Made by a program: the position numbers and the translations under genes. Below the pieces are notes generated by a model. The model did not search any database and was not told where the DNA came from. It worked only from the letters and a program-made list of their open reading frames with translations. Below are positions 15,130-23,952 of a DNA stretch of 64,000 bases, piece after piece; position 1 is the stretch's first letter; each line of letters opens with the position of its first letter. The stretch spans positions 1,857,501-1,921,500 of the forward strand of contig NZ_CP017259.1 of NCBI RefSeq assembly GCF_001735715.1. Direction: 5' to 3'. This DNA is from Formosa sp. Hel3_A1_48 (GTDB lineage Bacteria > Bacteroidota > Bacteroidia > Flavobacteriales > Flavobacteriaceae).

Positions 15130-16437
15130 TTAAAATAATTTAGTTTGTAACCATTGATTTCTAAACTTTTTATTTGCATCGTATCGCTTAGCCTGTAAAT
15201 CAACGTTAAAAACGCGATCTCTAGGGTCATTGCCTACACCAGAAACATACATCCAATTTCCATAGTTGCTGTGTACATCGTAATCAATTAACATACTTTC
15301 AAAATAAGCGGCACCAATACGCCAGTCTAGCTTTTGTGACTTAGCAAAAAAGGAAGCAACATTTTGACGTCCTCGATTGCTCATCCACCCCGTTTTTTTG
15401 AGCTCAATCATATTGGCATTTACAAAGTCATCAGCAGTTTCACCATTCACCCATTGTTGAACAAATTTTTGATTTGTTGACCACACATAAGTTTTTTCAA
15501 GAATGCCGCCTAGTTTGAACATGGAATTACCGTGTTTAAGAGCGGTATATTTGAAAAAATCACGCCAAATTAATTCAAATACTAACCAATAAGTAGACTG
15601 ATTTGAGAAATATTGTTCTTCAAACAGCTTAACTTTCCAGTAAATTTGGCGCGCTGATATGCTCCCGTTTGCTAACCATGCCGAAAGTTTTGAGCTGTAA
15701 TTTAAACCTAAGAGCCCATTTCTTGTTTTTTTATAAACCCCAAGTGCTTTTGATTCAAAAAAGTAATGATTCAAACGCAAATCAGCAGATCTTTCTCCTC
15801 CCTCAAATGGAAACGCAGTCCGGTCGTCCTTTTCAAAACTATCAAATCCAAGATCTATTAGGTTTGGAATTTCAGTGTGCTGATCTATTAACGAATGGAT
15901 ACTTTGAGGCTTAACTTCAACTAATGGTTTGACTTTAGAGTTTTTTTCGAGCAACTTTCTAAACTGCGTAAAAACGACTGGAGTTTCATGCGCATCAAAT
16001 GGCACATCCTCGGGATCAAATAAAAACTGGTCATAAATTTCTTGTATTTTAATACCCTTAGGAAGTACATTTTTAACTTTTTCTAAGCTTGATTGTTCTT
16101 CAGCAGTCCATTCTTTTTGAAGAAAAATAGAATCGACGTCAAATGATGTAACCAAGCTGCTCATTTTATGTTCAGGTGCAGTATTAAATACCAGAAGGCT
16201 GATGTTTAATTTGTTTAACTCCCGCTTTAGGCATTGAAGCGTTTCTAATAAAAAATTTAATCTGTAACGGTCCATTTTTTTGAACCCGTATTTTGTAGTT
16301 TCAAATAATTTAGGGTCCAAGAAGTAAACTCCAATAACACGATTAGACGACATTAAGGCAGAATTGAGAATGTTATTATCCTGTGATCTCAAATCGTTTT
16401 TAAACCAAACTATTGATGTGTTTTTGTGCTGCTGCAT
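15130..16437 (-). CDS. Cryptochrome DASH
   Basis: A 435-residue FAD blue-light protein. [16 protein letters not shown] begins the antenna domain and [11 protein letters not shown] follows as in DASH proteins. The FAD domain has [53 protein letters not shown] and [18 protein letters not shown]. The last two are strictly DASH signatures. DASH proteins repair CPDs in single-stranded DNA and may act as light sensors or RNA-associated regulators. The start overlaps the upstream DUF2256 gene by 28 bp, implying translational coupling. Confidence 0.95.
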   Translation of the reverse strand: MQQHKNTSIVWFKNDLRSQDNNILNSALMSSNRVIGVYFLDPKLFETTKYGFKKMDRYRLNFLLETLQCLKRELNKLNISLLVFNTAPEHKMSSLVTSFDVDSIFLQKEWTAEEQSSLEKVKNVLPKGIKIQEIYDQFLFDPEDVPFDAHETPVVFTQFRKLLEKNSKVKPLVEVKPQSIHSLIDQHTEIPNLIDLGFDSFEKDDRTAFPFEGGERSADLRLNHYFFESKALGVYKKTRNGLLGLNYSSKLSAWLANGSISARQIYWKVKLFEEQYFSNQSTYWLVFELIWRDFFKYTALKHGNSMFKLGGILEKTYVWSTNQKFVQQWVNGETADDFVNANMIELKKTGWMSNRGRQNVASFFAKSQKLDWRIGAAYFESMLIDYDVHSNYGNWMYVSGVGNDPRDRVFNVDLQAKRYDANKKFRNQWLQTKLF

Positions 16438-16547
16438 TTTTTACTACAATATTTTACATTTTCCCAATCCCGAGCCCACTTTTTACGCCAATTAAAGGGT
16501 CTCGCACAAACAACGCAAGTTTTGACTGGTAGTTGTGATTTTTTCAA
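16410..16547 (-). CDS. DUF2256 zinc-ribbon-like microprotein
   Basis: A 45-residue protein from a TTG at 16545-16547 to a TAG at 16410-16412. It reads [19 protein letters not shown] followed by [14 protein letters not shown], the entire DUF2256 family pattern with two CxxC or CxxxC cysteine pairs, so probably one zinc ion. DUF2256 genes are habitually beside cryptochrome genes. The gene occupies an apparent gap, starting 3 bp after the flavin reductase stop and ending inside cryptochrome DASH in another frame. The function is unknown; nucleic acid or protein binding next to the cryptochrome is plausible. No ATG is available in frame. Confidence 0.9.
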   Translation of the reverse strand: MKKSQLPVKTCVVCARPFNWRKKWARDWENVKYCSKKCSSTKTHQ

Positions 16548-16550
16548 AAC

Positions 16551-17189
16551 TTACCGTTTTAAATTTATTTTATTTTTTGGTCTTTGGTAAGCTATTCGCT
16601 CTTTAAGTTTTGGAATAGTATATCCGTCTAACCCGTTTATTGCAACAATCTTGCCTTTTGATAAATTAATAAATCCATCATCTTCCAATAATTCTGGTCG
16701 TATGAATAAATCTTTGATTTCTCCTATCAGTTGTATAGTGTTGTTAGCCTTTATTTCATACTCTTCACAGTAGGTAAGTGCCATTTGAATCGGTGCGTTT
16801 TTTACAAATGGCGCATGCCATCCATTCTTGTATTCTTCTTCTAATTCAGTGGTATTAAATTCTGAGACCTCTTTTGGGTATTTTGCTGAAGTATGGTGCG
16901 CATCTTGAATGATTGAAGCGTCAATGTGGTTTATTGTGAATTGTCCAGTTTCTTTTATGTTTTCGTAAGTATTTCTCGGCACATCTGTAACAGGCCTAAA
17001 AATTATACCAAGAAGTGGAGGATTAGAACCTAGATGAGTTACGGAGCTAAAAACGGCAACATTAGGAGTACCATCATTAGATTTTGTACCTATAAGATTA
17101 GCTGATTTGAAACCAGAGCAGCTGTTAATCAAATTGATTCTAAATATATGGTCTAACTCTTCAAAGTCTTGACGTTTTAAATGTATCAT
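16551..17189 (-). CDS. Flavin reductase family protein
   Basis: A 212-residue FMN-binding split-barrel protein (DIM6/NTAB type). SSVTHLGSNPPLLGIIFRPV and RNTYENIKETGQFTINHI are the flavin-binding segments. Such proteins bind FMN and either reduce free flavin with NAD(P)H or work as flavoprotein partners. Beside two photolyase-family genes, whose FAD must be reduced for repair, a role in keeping flavin reduced is attractive but inferred. It overlaps the kinase stop by 4 bp. Confidence 0.88.
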   Translation of the reverse strand: MIHLKRQDFEELDHIFRINLINSCSGFKSANLIGTKSNDGTPNVAVFSSVTHLGSNPPLLGIIFRPVTDVPRNTYENIKETGQFTINHIDASIIQDAHHTSAKYPKEVSEFNTTELEEEYKNGWHAPFVKNAPIQMALTYCEEYEIKANNTIQLIGEIKDLFIRPELLEDDGFINLSKGKIVAINGLDGYTIPKLKERIAYQRPKNKINLKR

Positions 17190-18499
17190 TTGTAGTGTTG
17201 AAATTGATTAATTTTAACTTCTTTAGCCTTCAAATCAAACATCAGGTTGTAGAGTCCAAAAAAGGTTCGGTTCATATAAATAAAGTGCTTAGATCCTCTA
17301 TTGCTGTTAAACTTTCGTAACTCTGAACTTTGGCTATATCTTTCAGCAAGATCACCTATTTTTCCAAAAAAATCCGAATCAGAAAAATCAAATATCTCTT
17401 TCTGGAAGGGCAGTGTGAAGACGCTTAGTAAATCGTGAAACATGTCCGTGAAAAATGAAACTTCTTCTTTAGTGTCGTTCGGGGTGAGTATTTCTAGCTC
17501 ATATAATTTTTCTGAAAAACGTTCTTTATTATTTATGATTGAATTATCAGCCAATTCAAAATAAGGTTTATAGAATGTTTGCGGAATCACTTTCATACAG
17601 CCAAAATCTAATGCAATTAACTGAGCATCGTTATTTATTAGAAAATTTCCCGGATGGGGATCTGCATGTACCTTTTTAAGATTGTGGATTTGATGCATGT
17701 AAAAATCCCATAAAGCTTGCCCTAATCGATTGAACTTTTCTTGGTCGTCGTTTTTCTTTATGTACTCAGAAAGATGCAATCCTTTCATGAAATCCATGGT
17801 CAAAATTCGCTTAGATGAATATTCGTTGTAGTAGTTAGGAAATAAAATATTTGGAATGTGCGCACAGGCCTTTGAAATTTCTTGACTTTGTTGTATTTCG
17901 AGGCAATAATCGGTTTCTTCAGTTAACTTATCCTCAACTTCCTTAAAGTATTTGTCGGAATCCTTGCCTTTAATATTAAACATTCTTAGTGCTATGGGTT
18001 TGACCATTGCTAGATCTGATTTAATACTATCCGCTACTCCAGGATATTGAATTTTTACGGCTAATTCTTTTCCGTTTTTTTTGGCTTTGTGTACCTGACC
18101 AATGCTAGCAGCATTAACAGAATTAGAATCAAAATAATCGAAAATTGCATCTGGATTTTTACCAAAATACTTTTTGAATGTTTTTATTACTAGTGGCGAG
18201 GAGAGTGGGGGAACAGAAAATTGTGCTAAGGAAAACTTCTCAACATAAGCCTGCGGTAAAATATTTTTTTCCATGCTTAGCATTTGCGCTACTTTTAGTG
18301 CGCTTCCCTTGAGTTGTTTGAGGCCACCGTAAATATCTTCAGCATTGTTTTTGTTTAGATTGTCCTTAGCAATTTCCTCCGATTTGCTCAGTTTTTCTCC
18401 ATAATACTTGATGTAATTAACACCAACTTTAGCACCAGTAGTTACAATTTTTGAAGCTCGTTGTAGTTTTGATGTAGGAATACGATCGATAGACTTCAT
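17186..18499 (-). CDS. ABC1/UbiB family atypical kinase
   Basis: A 437-residue member of the ABC1 (AarF, UbiB, COQ8) family. LKGSALKVAQMLSMEKNIL is the KxGQ-type N-terminal extension, NAASIGQVHKAKK the alanine-rich nucleotide loop, KKVHADPHPGNFLI the catalytic loop and ALDFGCMK the DFG metal site. The family acts as ATPase or kinase in isoprenoid quinone and lipid metabolism; plant relatives act in plastoglobules under light stress. No transmembrane tail is seen, unlike proteobacterial UbiB. It is coupled by overlap to both neighbours in unit A. Confidence 0.9.
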   Translation of the reverse strand: MKSIDRIPTSKLQRASKIVTTGAKVGVNYIKYYGEKLSKSEEIAKDNLNKNNAEDIYGGLKQLKGSALKVAQMLSMEKNILPQAYVEKFSLAQFSVPPLSSPLVIKTFKKYFGKNPDAIFDYFDSNSVNAASIGQVHKAKKNGKELAVKIQYPGVADSIKSDLAMVKPIALRMFNIKGKDSDKYFKEVEDKLTEETDYCLEIQQSQEISKACAHIPNILFPNYYNEYSSKRILTMDFMKGLHLSEYIKKNDDQEKFNRLGQALWDFYMHQIHNLKKVHADPHPGNFLINNDAQLIALDFGCMKVIPQTFYKPYFELADNSIINNKERFSEKLYELEILTPNDTKEEVSFFTDMFHDLLSVFTLPFQKEIFDFSDSDFFGKIGDLAERYSQSSELRKFNSNRGSKHFIYMNRTFFGLYNLMFDLKAKEVKINQFQHYK

Positions 18500-19155
18500 T
18501 AATGACTTCCGATTTTTTCTTTAAACAAAAATTTACCGAAGTCAACCACGCTTTTGAGAGGTTTTGTGTGCGCCAATTCAAAGCTTGCAGCTATAGATTT
18601 TTCGATAAAAAGATCCGTTTTTTCAAAATCGGCCGAGTCGTCGTCTAGCCAAAATTTCAACGTCACGAGCATTTGCACCCAATACGATTCGTTCACTAAA
18701 TTATCTTTAATATCGTCGATGCGCTTGTTTTTTATTTCAATACCGGTCAGTTCTAACTCATCTACAAATTCTAAAAACTTCTTACGTAAAGGCTTAAGCT
18801 TTTTAAGATGATTTAACCCGCCTTTAGTGCTGTGCAATGCTTGAGTAACGTAACTACGGTTTGCAGTTAGATTACCAAAAAAAGTAAAATAAAAACTTAA
18901 TATTTTATTTTGATCATCGTAGTTTTTGTAGTCTTTACTTTTTTCTAGGGTTTTAATAGTGTTATCGAAAAACGCTTCAAAGATTGAAGATTCAAGCGCT
19001 TCAAATGATCCAAAAAAACTATAGAATTCTGATTCTTCGAAGTTGTTCATTTTGGCGAATATGTATACGCTTTTTGGAGTTTCGTTGTGCTCAAGAACAC
19101 TGTTCATGTACAACTCAATGAGTTTATCTTTGGTGAGTTTTGTGTTTTTTGCCAT
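18499..19155 (-). CDS. TetR-like transcriptional regulator, first gene of unit A
   Basis: A 218-residue all-helical protein. The N-terminal 50 residues (KLTKDKLIELYMNSVLEHN, then FAKMNNFEESEFYSFFGSFE) fit a TetR helix-turn-helix, with the SEFYSFFGSFEALE recognition end typical of the fold, though less canonical than most. The remainder is a ligand-binding helical bundle. It overlaps the ABC1 kinase start by 1 bp. A likely -7 box TATTTTTG lies 15 bases before its ATG, and a 22-bp motif shared with unit B lies 26 bp before that. It is the only regulator in the locus and the natural candidate for its control; ligand unknown. Confidence 0.78.
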   Translation of the reverse strand: MAKNTKLTKDKLIELYMNSVLEHNETPKSVYIFAKMNNFEESEFYSFFGSFEALESSIFEAFFDNTIKTLEKSKDYKNYDDQNKILSFYFTFFGNLTANRSYVTQALHSTKGGLNHLKKLKPLRKKFLEFVDELELTGIEIKNKRIDDIKDNLVNESYWVQMLVTLKFWLDDDSADFEKTDLFIEKSIAASFELAHTKPLKSVVDFGKFLFKEKIGSH

Positions 19156-19170
19156 GGGATATTGTTTTTA

Positions 19171-19226
19171 CAAAAATATGACTTGTTAAAGTTTTTATTT
19201 TAATAATTAAACAAACATTAACATTT
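19171..19226 (-). promoter_or_regulatory. Promoter of unit A: 22-bp motif, 26-bp spacer, -7 box
   Basis: On the minus strand bases 19226-19205 read AAATGTTAATGTTT, G, then TTTAATT. Exactly 26 bp downstream is TATTTTTG (19178-19171), matching TAnnTTTG, and the ATG is 15 bases beyond. The same motif and spacing recur before unit B with one base changed. No standard -33 box is apparent. Confidence 0.7.
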
Positions 19227-19284
19227 GAATGGCTAAATAAGTATTGGTAATTTTTTTCTAATTTTATAATCTCAAATCTATTTT

Positions 19285-20823
19285 ATGCTAAACAAAGTTT
19301 ATGGTAGCGCTGTTTTTGGCGTGGAGGCCTATACCATCACGGTTGAAGTCAATGTGGACAATGGGATTGGATACCACTTGGTAGGTCTTCCTGATAATGC
19401 CATTAAAGAAAGTAATTTTAGAATTGCAGCAGCGCTAGAAAATAATGGCTTTCGAATTCCTGGCAAAAAAATCATCATCAATATGTCGCCTGCAGACATG
19501 CGCAAGGAAGGCTCGGCGTATGATTTAACACTAGCTATAGGGGTTTTAGCTGCTTCAGGGCAAATAAAAGCCCCTCATTTGGAGCGCTACATCATCATGG
19601 GGGAATTATCGCTAGATGGGAGTTTAAACCCCATAAAAGGAGCGTTACCTATTGCAATCAAAGCGCTGGAGGAAGGTTTTGAGGGATTCATACTCCCAGA
19701 ACAAAACGCCAAAGAGGCAGCAATTGTAAAAGGACTCAAAGTTTATGGTGCCAGTCATATTTCAGACGTCATCAAGCATTTTGATAAGAATTTGGAATTG
19801 GAAGTCACGGCATTTGATATTCAAGAAGAATTTGCCAAAGCACTAGACCAACCCGAATTTGATTTTGCAGATGTAAAAGGGCAAGAAAGTATCAAGCGTT
19901 GCATGGAAATCGCAGCTGCAGGTGGGCACAATATCATTTTGATTGGCCCACCAGGGTCAGGAAAAACGATGTTAGCAAAACGCTTGCCATCAATTTTGCC
20001 TCCTATGACTTTGAATGAAGCCTTGGAAACCACTAAAATCCACTCCGTTGTAGGGCGATTGCGCTCGCCCTCTGGATTCATGACTCAAAGGCCATTTCGC
20101 TCTCCACACCACACAATCTCCGATGTCGCATTGGTAGGAGGAGGGCAGTACCCTCAACCAGGTGAAATCTCGATGGCACACAATGGGGTATTGTTTTTAG
20201 ATGAATTACCTGAATTTAAGCGCTCGGTTCTCGAAGTCATGCGCCAACCTTTAGAAGATTTGGAAGTTACCATCTCAAGAGCAAAATTCACGGTGACATA
20301 CCCCAGTAGTTTTATGTTGGTCGCCAGTATGAATCCAAGTCCAAGCGGTTTTTTTAATGATCCCTCATCACCTGTAACTTCTTCTCCGGCTGAAATGCAG
20401 CGCTATCTGGGAAAAATTTCTGGGCCATTGCTCGATCGTATCGATATTCATGTGGAGGTAACTCCTGTGCCTTTTGAAAAGCTCACAGAAGAACGTCGTG
20501 GTGAGCCATCTATTGTGATTAGAGAACGAGTAACAAAAGCTCGAACGTTGCAAACTCGACGCTTTGAGTCTATAAATTCGGTACATTATAATGCTCAAAT
20601 GCAGACTAAGCATATACGAAAATTTTGTGTTTTGGACGATGCTTCAAAAGCCCTTTTGAAAAACGCAATGGAGCGTTTAAATTTGTCCGCTCGGGCCTAT
20701 GATAGAATCTTGAAAGTAGCGCGAACAATTGCTGATCTTGAAGCATCAAATACCATAAACAGCAGGCATATTAGTGAAGCTATTCAGTACCGAAGTTTAG
20801 ATCGGGAAGGGTGGTTATTATAA
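19285..20823 (+). CDS. YifB/ComM family AAA+ ATPase (Mg chelatase-like)
   Basis: A 512-residue protein. An N-terminal S5-fold/ChlI domain (GVEAYTITVEVNVDNGIGYH) is followed by the AAA+ core with Walker A GPPGSGKTMLAKRLPSI near residue 220 and Walker B VLFLDELPEFKRSVLE, and a C-terminal Mg-chelatase-type helical domain (LNLSARAYDRILKVARTIAD). ComM is a hexameric branch-migration helicase that helps integrate DNA during natural transformation; in non-competent bacteria it probably aids homologous recombination. Full length. It diverges from the photoprotection locus across a 129-bp gap. Confidence 0.93.
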   Translation: MLNKVYGSAVFGVEAYTITVEVNVDNGIGYHLVGLPDNAIKESNFRIAAALENNGFRIPGKKIIINMSPADMRKEGSAYDLTLAIGVLAASGQIKAPHLERYIIMGELSLDGSLNPIKGALPIAIKALEEGFEGFILPEQNAKEAAIVKGLKVYGASHISDVIKHFDKNLELEVTAFDIQEEFAKALDQPEFDFADVKGQESIKRCMEIAAAGGHNIILIGPPGSGKTMLAKRLPSILPPMTLNEALETTKIHSVVGRLRSPSGFMTQRPFRSPHHTISDVALVGGGQYPQPGEISMAHNGVLFLDELPEFKRSVLEVMRQPLEDLEVTISRAKFTVTYPSSFMLVASMNPSPSGFFNDPSSPVTSSPAEMQRYLGKISGPLLDRIDIHVEVTPVPFEKLTEERRGEPSIVIRERVTKARTLQTRRFESINSVHYNAQMQTKHIRKFCVLDDASKALLKNAMERLNLSARAYDRILKVARTIADLEASNTINSRHISEAIQYRSLDREGWLL

Positions 20824-20907
20824 TTAAATTTATACTTTATATGGATTTATTAAATTATTGAAAATCAATACTTTAATTATATTCAATAAGAAAAATCTAT
20901 TACTGTT

Positions 20908-22284
20908 TTACCCCAGCCATTTAAATGCACTTTTAATTTTTTTAAGCTTATTTGTGTAGGGTGCATAACGTAATGGTATATCAAGCCAATTTGCTTTAAT
21001 TGTAATGCCTTTTTTGTGCGAAAACGTATCGAATCCTAAACGCCCATGATAGGCCCCAATACCGCTTTCACCCACACCACCAAATGGTAATCTCGGATTA
21101 CCAAAATGAATCATCGTATCATTTACTGAGCCACCACCAAAACTGTATTTTTTAATGAGTGTATTGTAGAATTGTTTTCTATTTGAAAATACATAAAACC
21201 CTAATGGTTTTTCATAACGGCTAACTGTCAACTCAATATCTTCCATTGTTTCATAGCTGAGAATAGGTAGAATTGGACCAAAAATTTCGCCCTCCATGAG
21301 TTTAGTCTTCAAACTTGGATTGTCCACTAGAGTGGGGGCAAGGTAATTGTCTTCATCATCGACATCACCTCCGTGCACCACATGAACTCCTTTGAGCATG
21401 GCCGAAAGCCGTTTCAAATTTTTTGTATTGACAATTCGTGGATAATCTGTTGATTTTTTAGGATCTTCTCCGTAGGCCTTAATTATTTCAATTTTGAGCT
21501 GATGAATTAACTCAGACTTTATGGATCTTTTAGCTATAATATAATCTGGTGCAATACAAGTTTGCCCAGCATTAACAAACTTACCCCAAACCAAACGTTT
21601 TGCAACTAATTTTATATTTATACTATCATCAACAATACATGGGTTTTTCCCTCCTAACTCAAGCGTAACAGGTGTCATGTATTGCGCAGCGGCTTTTGCG
21701 ACAATTTTACCCACCGGAACACTTCCAGTAAAGAAAATATAATCCCAGCGTTCGTTCAAAAGAGCAGTTGTTTCCGGAACCCCGCCCTGAATTACACTTA
21801 AATGCTCATTTTTAAATACTTCTGAGAGTATGGTTTCAATAATTTTTGCTGTATTTGGTGTAAGCTCACTCGGTTTCAAAACAACTGTATTTCCTGCTGC
21901 AATAGCAGAAATAACGGGTGCAATGGCCAATTGGAACGGATAATTCCATGGAGCAATAATTAGAACAGCTCCGTAAGGTTCTGAATAAATATAATCATTC
22001 GAAGGGAAATTTAGTGCAGCAGCGCGTACTTTGTTTGGTTTGGACCAATATTTAAGATTCTTAAGCGTCATATCTATTTCAGCAACAACAATCCCGATTT
22101 CGCTAAAATAAGCTTCAAATCTCGATTTTTTAAAATCGTTATAAAGCGCTTCGTAAATCGCTTCTTCATTTGATAGAATATTAGTTTTAAGTGCTTTCAG
22201 TTTGTCTTTGATATAGGATAAATCTCTAGTTCTTCCAGAGTCAAAAAAGGTTTTTTGCTGATTAATAATCTTAATGTGTTCCAT
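20908..22284 (-). CDS. Aldehyde dehydrogenase family protein
   Basis: A 458-residue NAD(P)-dependent aldehyde dehydrogenase of the short class-3-like group. PWNYPFQLAIAPVISAIAAG is the cofactor-binding hallmark, LELGGKNPCIVDD holds the general-base glutamate and GQTCIAPDYI the catalytic cysteine. Class-3-type enzymes oxidise medium and long fatty aldehydes and lipid-peroxidation products. The length is typical of the group, and no membrane anchor is evident. It lies 4 bp after rluA on the same strand. The 84 bp between its end and yifB are AT-rich with no clear hairpin. Confidence 0.92.
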   Translation of the reverse strand: MEHIKIINQQKTFFDSGRTRDLSYIKDKLKALKTNILSNEEAIYEALYNDFKKSRFEAYFSEIGIVVAEIDMTLKNLKYWSKPNKVRAAALNFPSNDYIYSEPYGAVLIIAPWNYPFQLAIAPVISAIAAGNTVVLKPSELTPNTAKIIETILSEVFKNEHLSVIQGGVPETTALLNERWDYIFFTGSVPVGKIVAKAAAQYMTPVTLELGGKNPCIVDDSINIKLVAKRLVWGKFVNAGQTCIAPDYIIAKRSIKSELIHQLKIEIIKAYGEDPKKSTDYPRIVNTKNLKRLSAMLKGVHVVHGGDVDDEDNYLAPTLVDNPSLKTKLMEGEIFGPILPILSYETMEDIELTVSRYEKPLGFYVFSNRKQFYNTLIKKYSFGGGSVNDTMIHFGNPRLPFGGVGESGIGAYHGRLGFDTFSHKKGITIKANWLDIPLRYAPYTNKLKKIKSAFKWLG

Positions 22285-22288
22285 AGTT

Positions 22289-22993
22289 TTAAATCATTTT
22301 AGTACACTCGTTCCATAAAACATCATCTGGTGGCACTGCATTTATGTAGATGGGGGTTTTGGATACCGGGTGTGTAAATTGAATAGCTTTGGCATGTAAG
22401 TGAATTCCTCCATCAGCATTACTTCGCTGAAAACCATACTTTAAATCCCCTTTTATTGGGCAACCAATATACGCCATTTGACTTCTAATTTGATGAGATC
22501 TTCCTGTTTCTAATTTCACTTCCAATAGTGTATAGTTGTCCAATTTTAAAAGTGTTTTGTAGTGCAAAATAGCTTTTTTACTGTCTTGAACTTCTTTTGG
22601 GTACACTTTTGTGGTGTTGGTTTTTGGATTTTTTTTCAACCAATGTGTTAAACTCTCTTTTGATTTAACTGGTCTTTTTTTTACTATAGCCCAATAGGTT
22701 TTATCAATTTTTTTGTCTTGAAACAATTGATTCATCCGCTTGAGTGCTTTTGAAGTTTTTGCAAAAATTACAACTCCCGATGTCGGCCGATCTAGCCGGT
22801 GTACAACTCCTAAAAATACAGCTCCGGGTTTATTGTATTTGTACTTTAAATAGATTTTGACTAATTCTGATAGCGGTGGGTCATTGGTTTTATCCCCTTG
22901 AACAATATCTCCAACTCTCTTGTTGATGGCTATAATGTGGTTGTCTTCATACAAAACGTGCACATTAGATGAATTAGTTACAATTCTAGACAT
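22289..22993 (-). CDS. RluA family pseudouridine synthase
   Basis: A 234-residue enzyme isomerising uridine in rRNA or tRNA. HVLYEDNHIIAINKRVGDIV opens the catalytic domain and VHRLDRPTSGVVIFAKTSKA holds the catalytic aspartate of the HRLDRxTSG motif. LLEVKLETGRSHQIRSQMAY is the conserved RNA-proximal motif. There is no N-terminal S4 domain, as in RluA- and TruC-like members, so the target base cannot be assigned. It is 3 bp after panB. Confidence 0.93.
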   Translation of the reverse strand: MSRIVTNSSNVHVLYEDNHIIAINKRVGDIVQGDKTNDPPLSELVKIYLKYKYNKPGAVFLGVVHRLDRPTSGVVIFAKTSKALKRMNQLFQDKKIDKTYWAIVKKRPVKSKESLTHWLKKNPKTNTTKVYPKEVQDSKKAILHYKTLLKLDNYTLLEVKLETGRSHQIRSQMAYIGCPIKGDLKYGFQRSNADGGIHLHAKAIQFTHPVSKTPIYINAVPPDDVLWNECTKMI

Positions 22994-22996
22994 GGC

Positions 22997-23812
22997 TTAG
23001 TATTGCTCTTCAGCATTTGGAAAATCAGACGATTTTACATCACTTACGTATTGCCCAATACTATTAGTCATAGTTTCGTAAAGGTTCATATAACGTCGTA
23101 AAAAGCGCGGATTAAATTCGTGTGTCATTCCAATCATATCGTGGAGGACCAAAACTTGCCCGTCTACATCAGCTCCAGCACCAATACCAATGACTGGAAT
23201 ACTGACACTTTCAGCGACTTCTTTTGCTAATTTTGCTGGAATCTTTTCAAGAACAACAGCAAAGCACCCAATCCGTTCTAACATTTTTGCGTCTTTGAGT
23301 AGTTGTTTTGCTTCTTCTTCCTCTTTAGCACGGACTGTATAAGTACCAAATTTGTATATGGATTGAGGCGTAAGCCCTAGGTGTCCCATTACAGGAATAC
23401 CAGCGTTAAGAATTTTTTTAATAGAATCTTTTATTTCTTTTCCTCCTTCAAGTTTTACGGCATGTCCACCACTCTCTTTCATTATTCGAATTGCAGACCG
23501 CAATGCCTCTTTGGAGTCACTTTGATAAGTTCCAAAAGGCAGATCAACCACAACCAGTGCACGATCAATAGCACGTACAACAGATGAAGCATGATAAATC
23601 ATTTGGTCCAAGGTAATAGGTAATGTTGTTTCATGACCAGCCATTACATTACTCGCTGAGTCTCCAACAAGTATCACGTCAATCCCTGCGCCATCAACTA
23701 TTTTAGCCATAGTATAATCGTAGGCGGTCAGCATTGATATTTTTTCATTTGCTGCTTTCATTTCAACCAAAGACTTGACGGTTACGCGTTTATATTGTTT
23801 TTTGTTTGTCAT
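22997..23812 (-). CDS. panB: 3-methyl-2-oxobutanoate hydroxymethyltransferase
   Basis: A 271-residue TIM-barrel enzyme that makes ketopantoate from 2-oxoisovalerate and methylene-tetrahydrofolate, the first step of pantothenate and coenzyme A synthesis. [20 protein letters not shown] and [20 protein letters not shown] hold the metal and substrate residues; [18 protein letters not shown] and [20 protein letters not shown] are the remaining signatures. Full length. It is divergent from dnaK and first in a run with rluA and the aldehyde dehydrogenase. Confidence 0.97.
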   Translation of the reverse strand: MTNKKQYKRVTVKSLVEMKAANEKISMLTAYDYTMAKIVDGAGIDVILVGDSASNVMAGHETTLPITLDQMIYHASSVVRAIDRALVVVDLPFGTYQSDSKEALRSAIRIMKESGGHAVKLEGGKEIKDSIKKILNAGIPVMGHLGLTPQSIYKFGTYTVRAKEEEEAKQLLKDAKMLERIGCFAVVLEKIPAKLAKEVAESVSIPVIGIGAGADVDGQVLVLHDMIGMTHEFNPRFLRRYMNLYETMTNSIGQYVSDVKSSDFPNAEEQY

Positions 23813-23857
23813 GGTGGCTTATAATTTTTTGTAAAAATAGTGAAAAAGAAATGCTTT

Positions 23858-23902
23858 GCCATGACACCTTGTCATATTTCATGTCATGGCATAATGATTG
23901 AC
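23858..23902 (+). promoter_or_regulatory. Inverted repeats and sigma-54-like promoter before dnaK
   Basis: GCCATGACA (23858-23866) and TGTCATGGC (23882-23890) are perfect 9-bp inverted arms. Nested in the first half, ATGACA, CCT, TGTCAT (23861-23875) is a perfect 6-bp palindrome. The right arm runs into TGGCAT-N5-TTGAC (23887-23902), which has the -24 GG and -12 G spacing of a sigma-54 promoter, but with A where C is usual at -12. No TAnnTTTG box or CIRCE element is seen in the 140-bp gap. The repeats may also serve the divergent panB. Confidence 0.5.
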
Positions 23903-23952
23903 ATTATTGAGTTGTATAAATTTTTGAAACAAATTAAATAACACAATAAATT

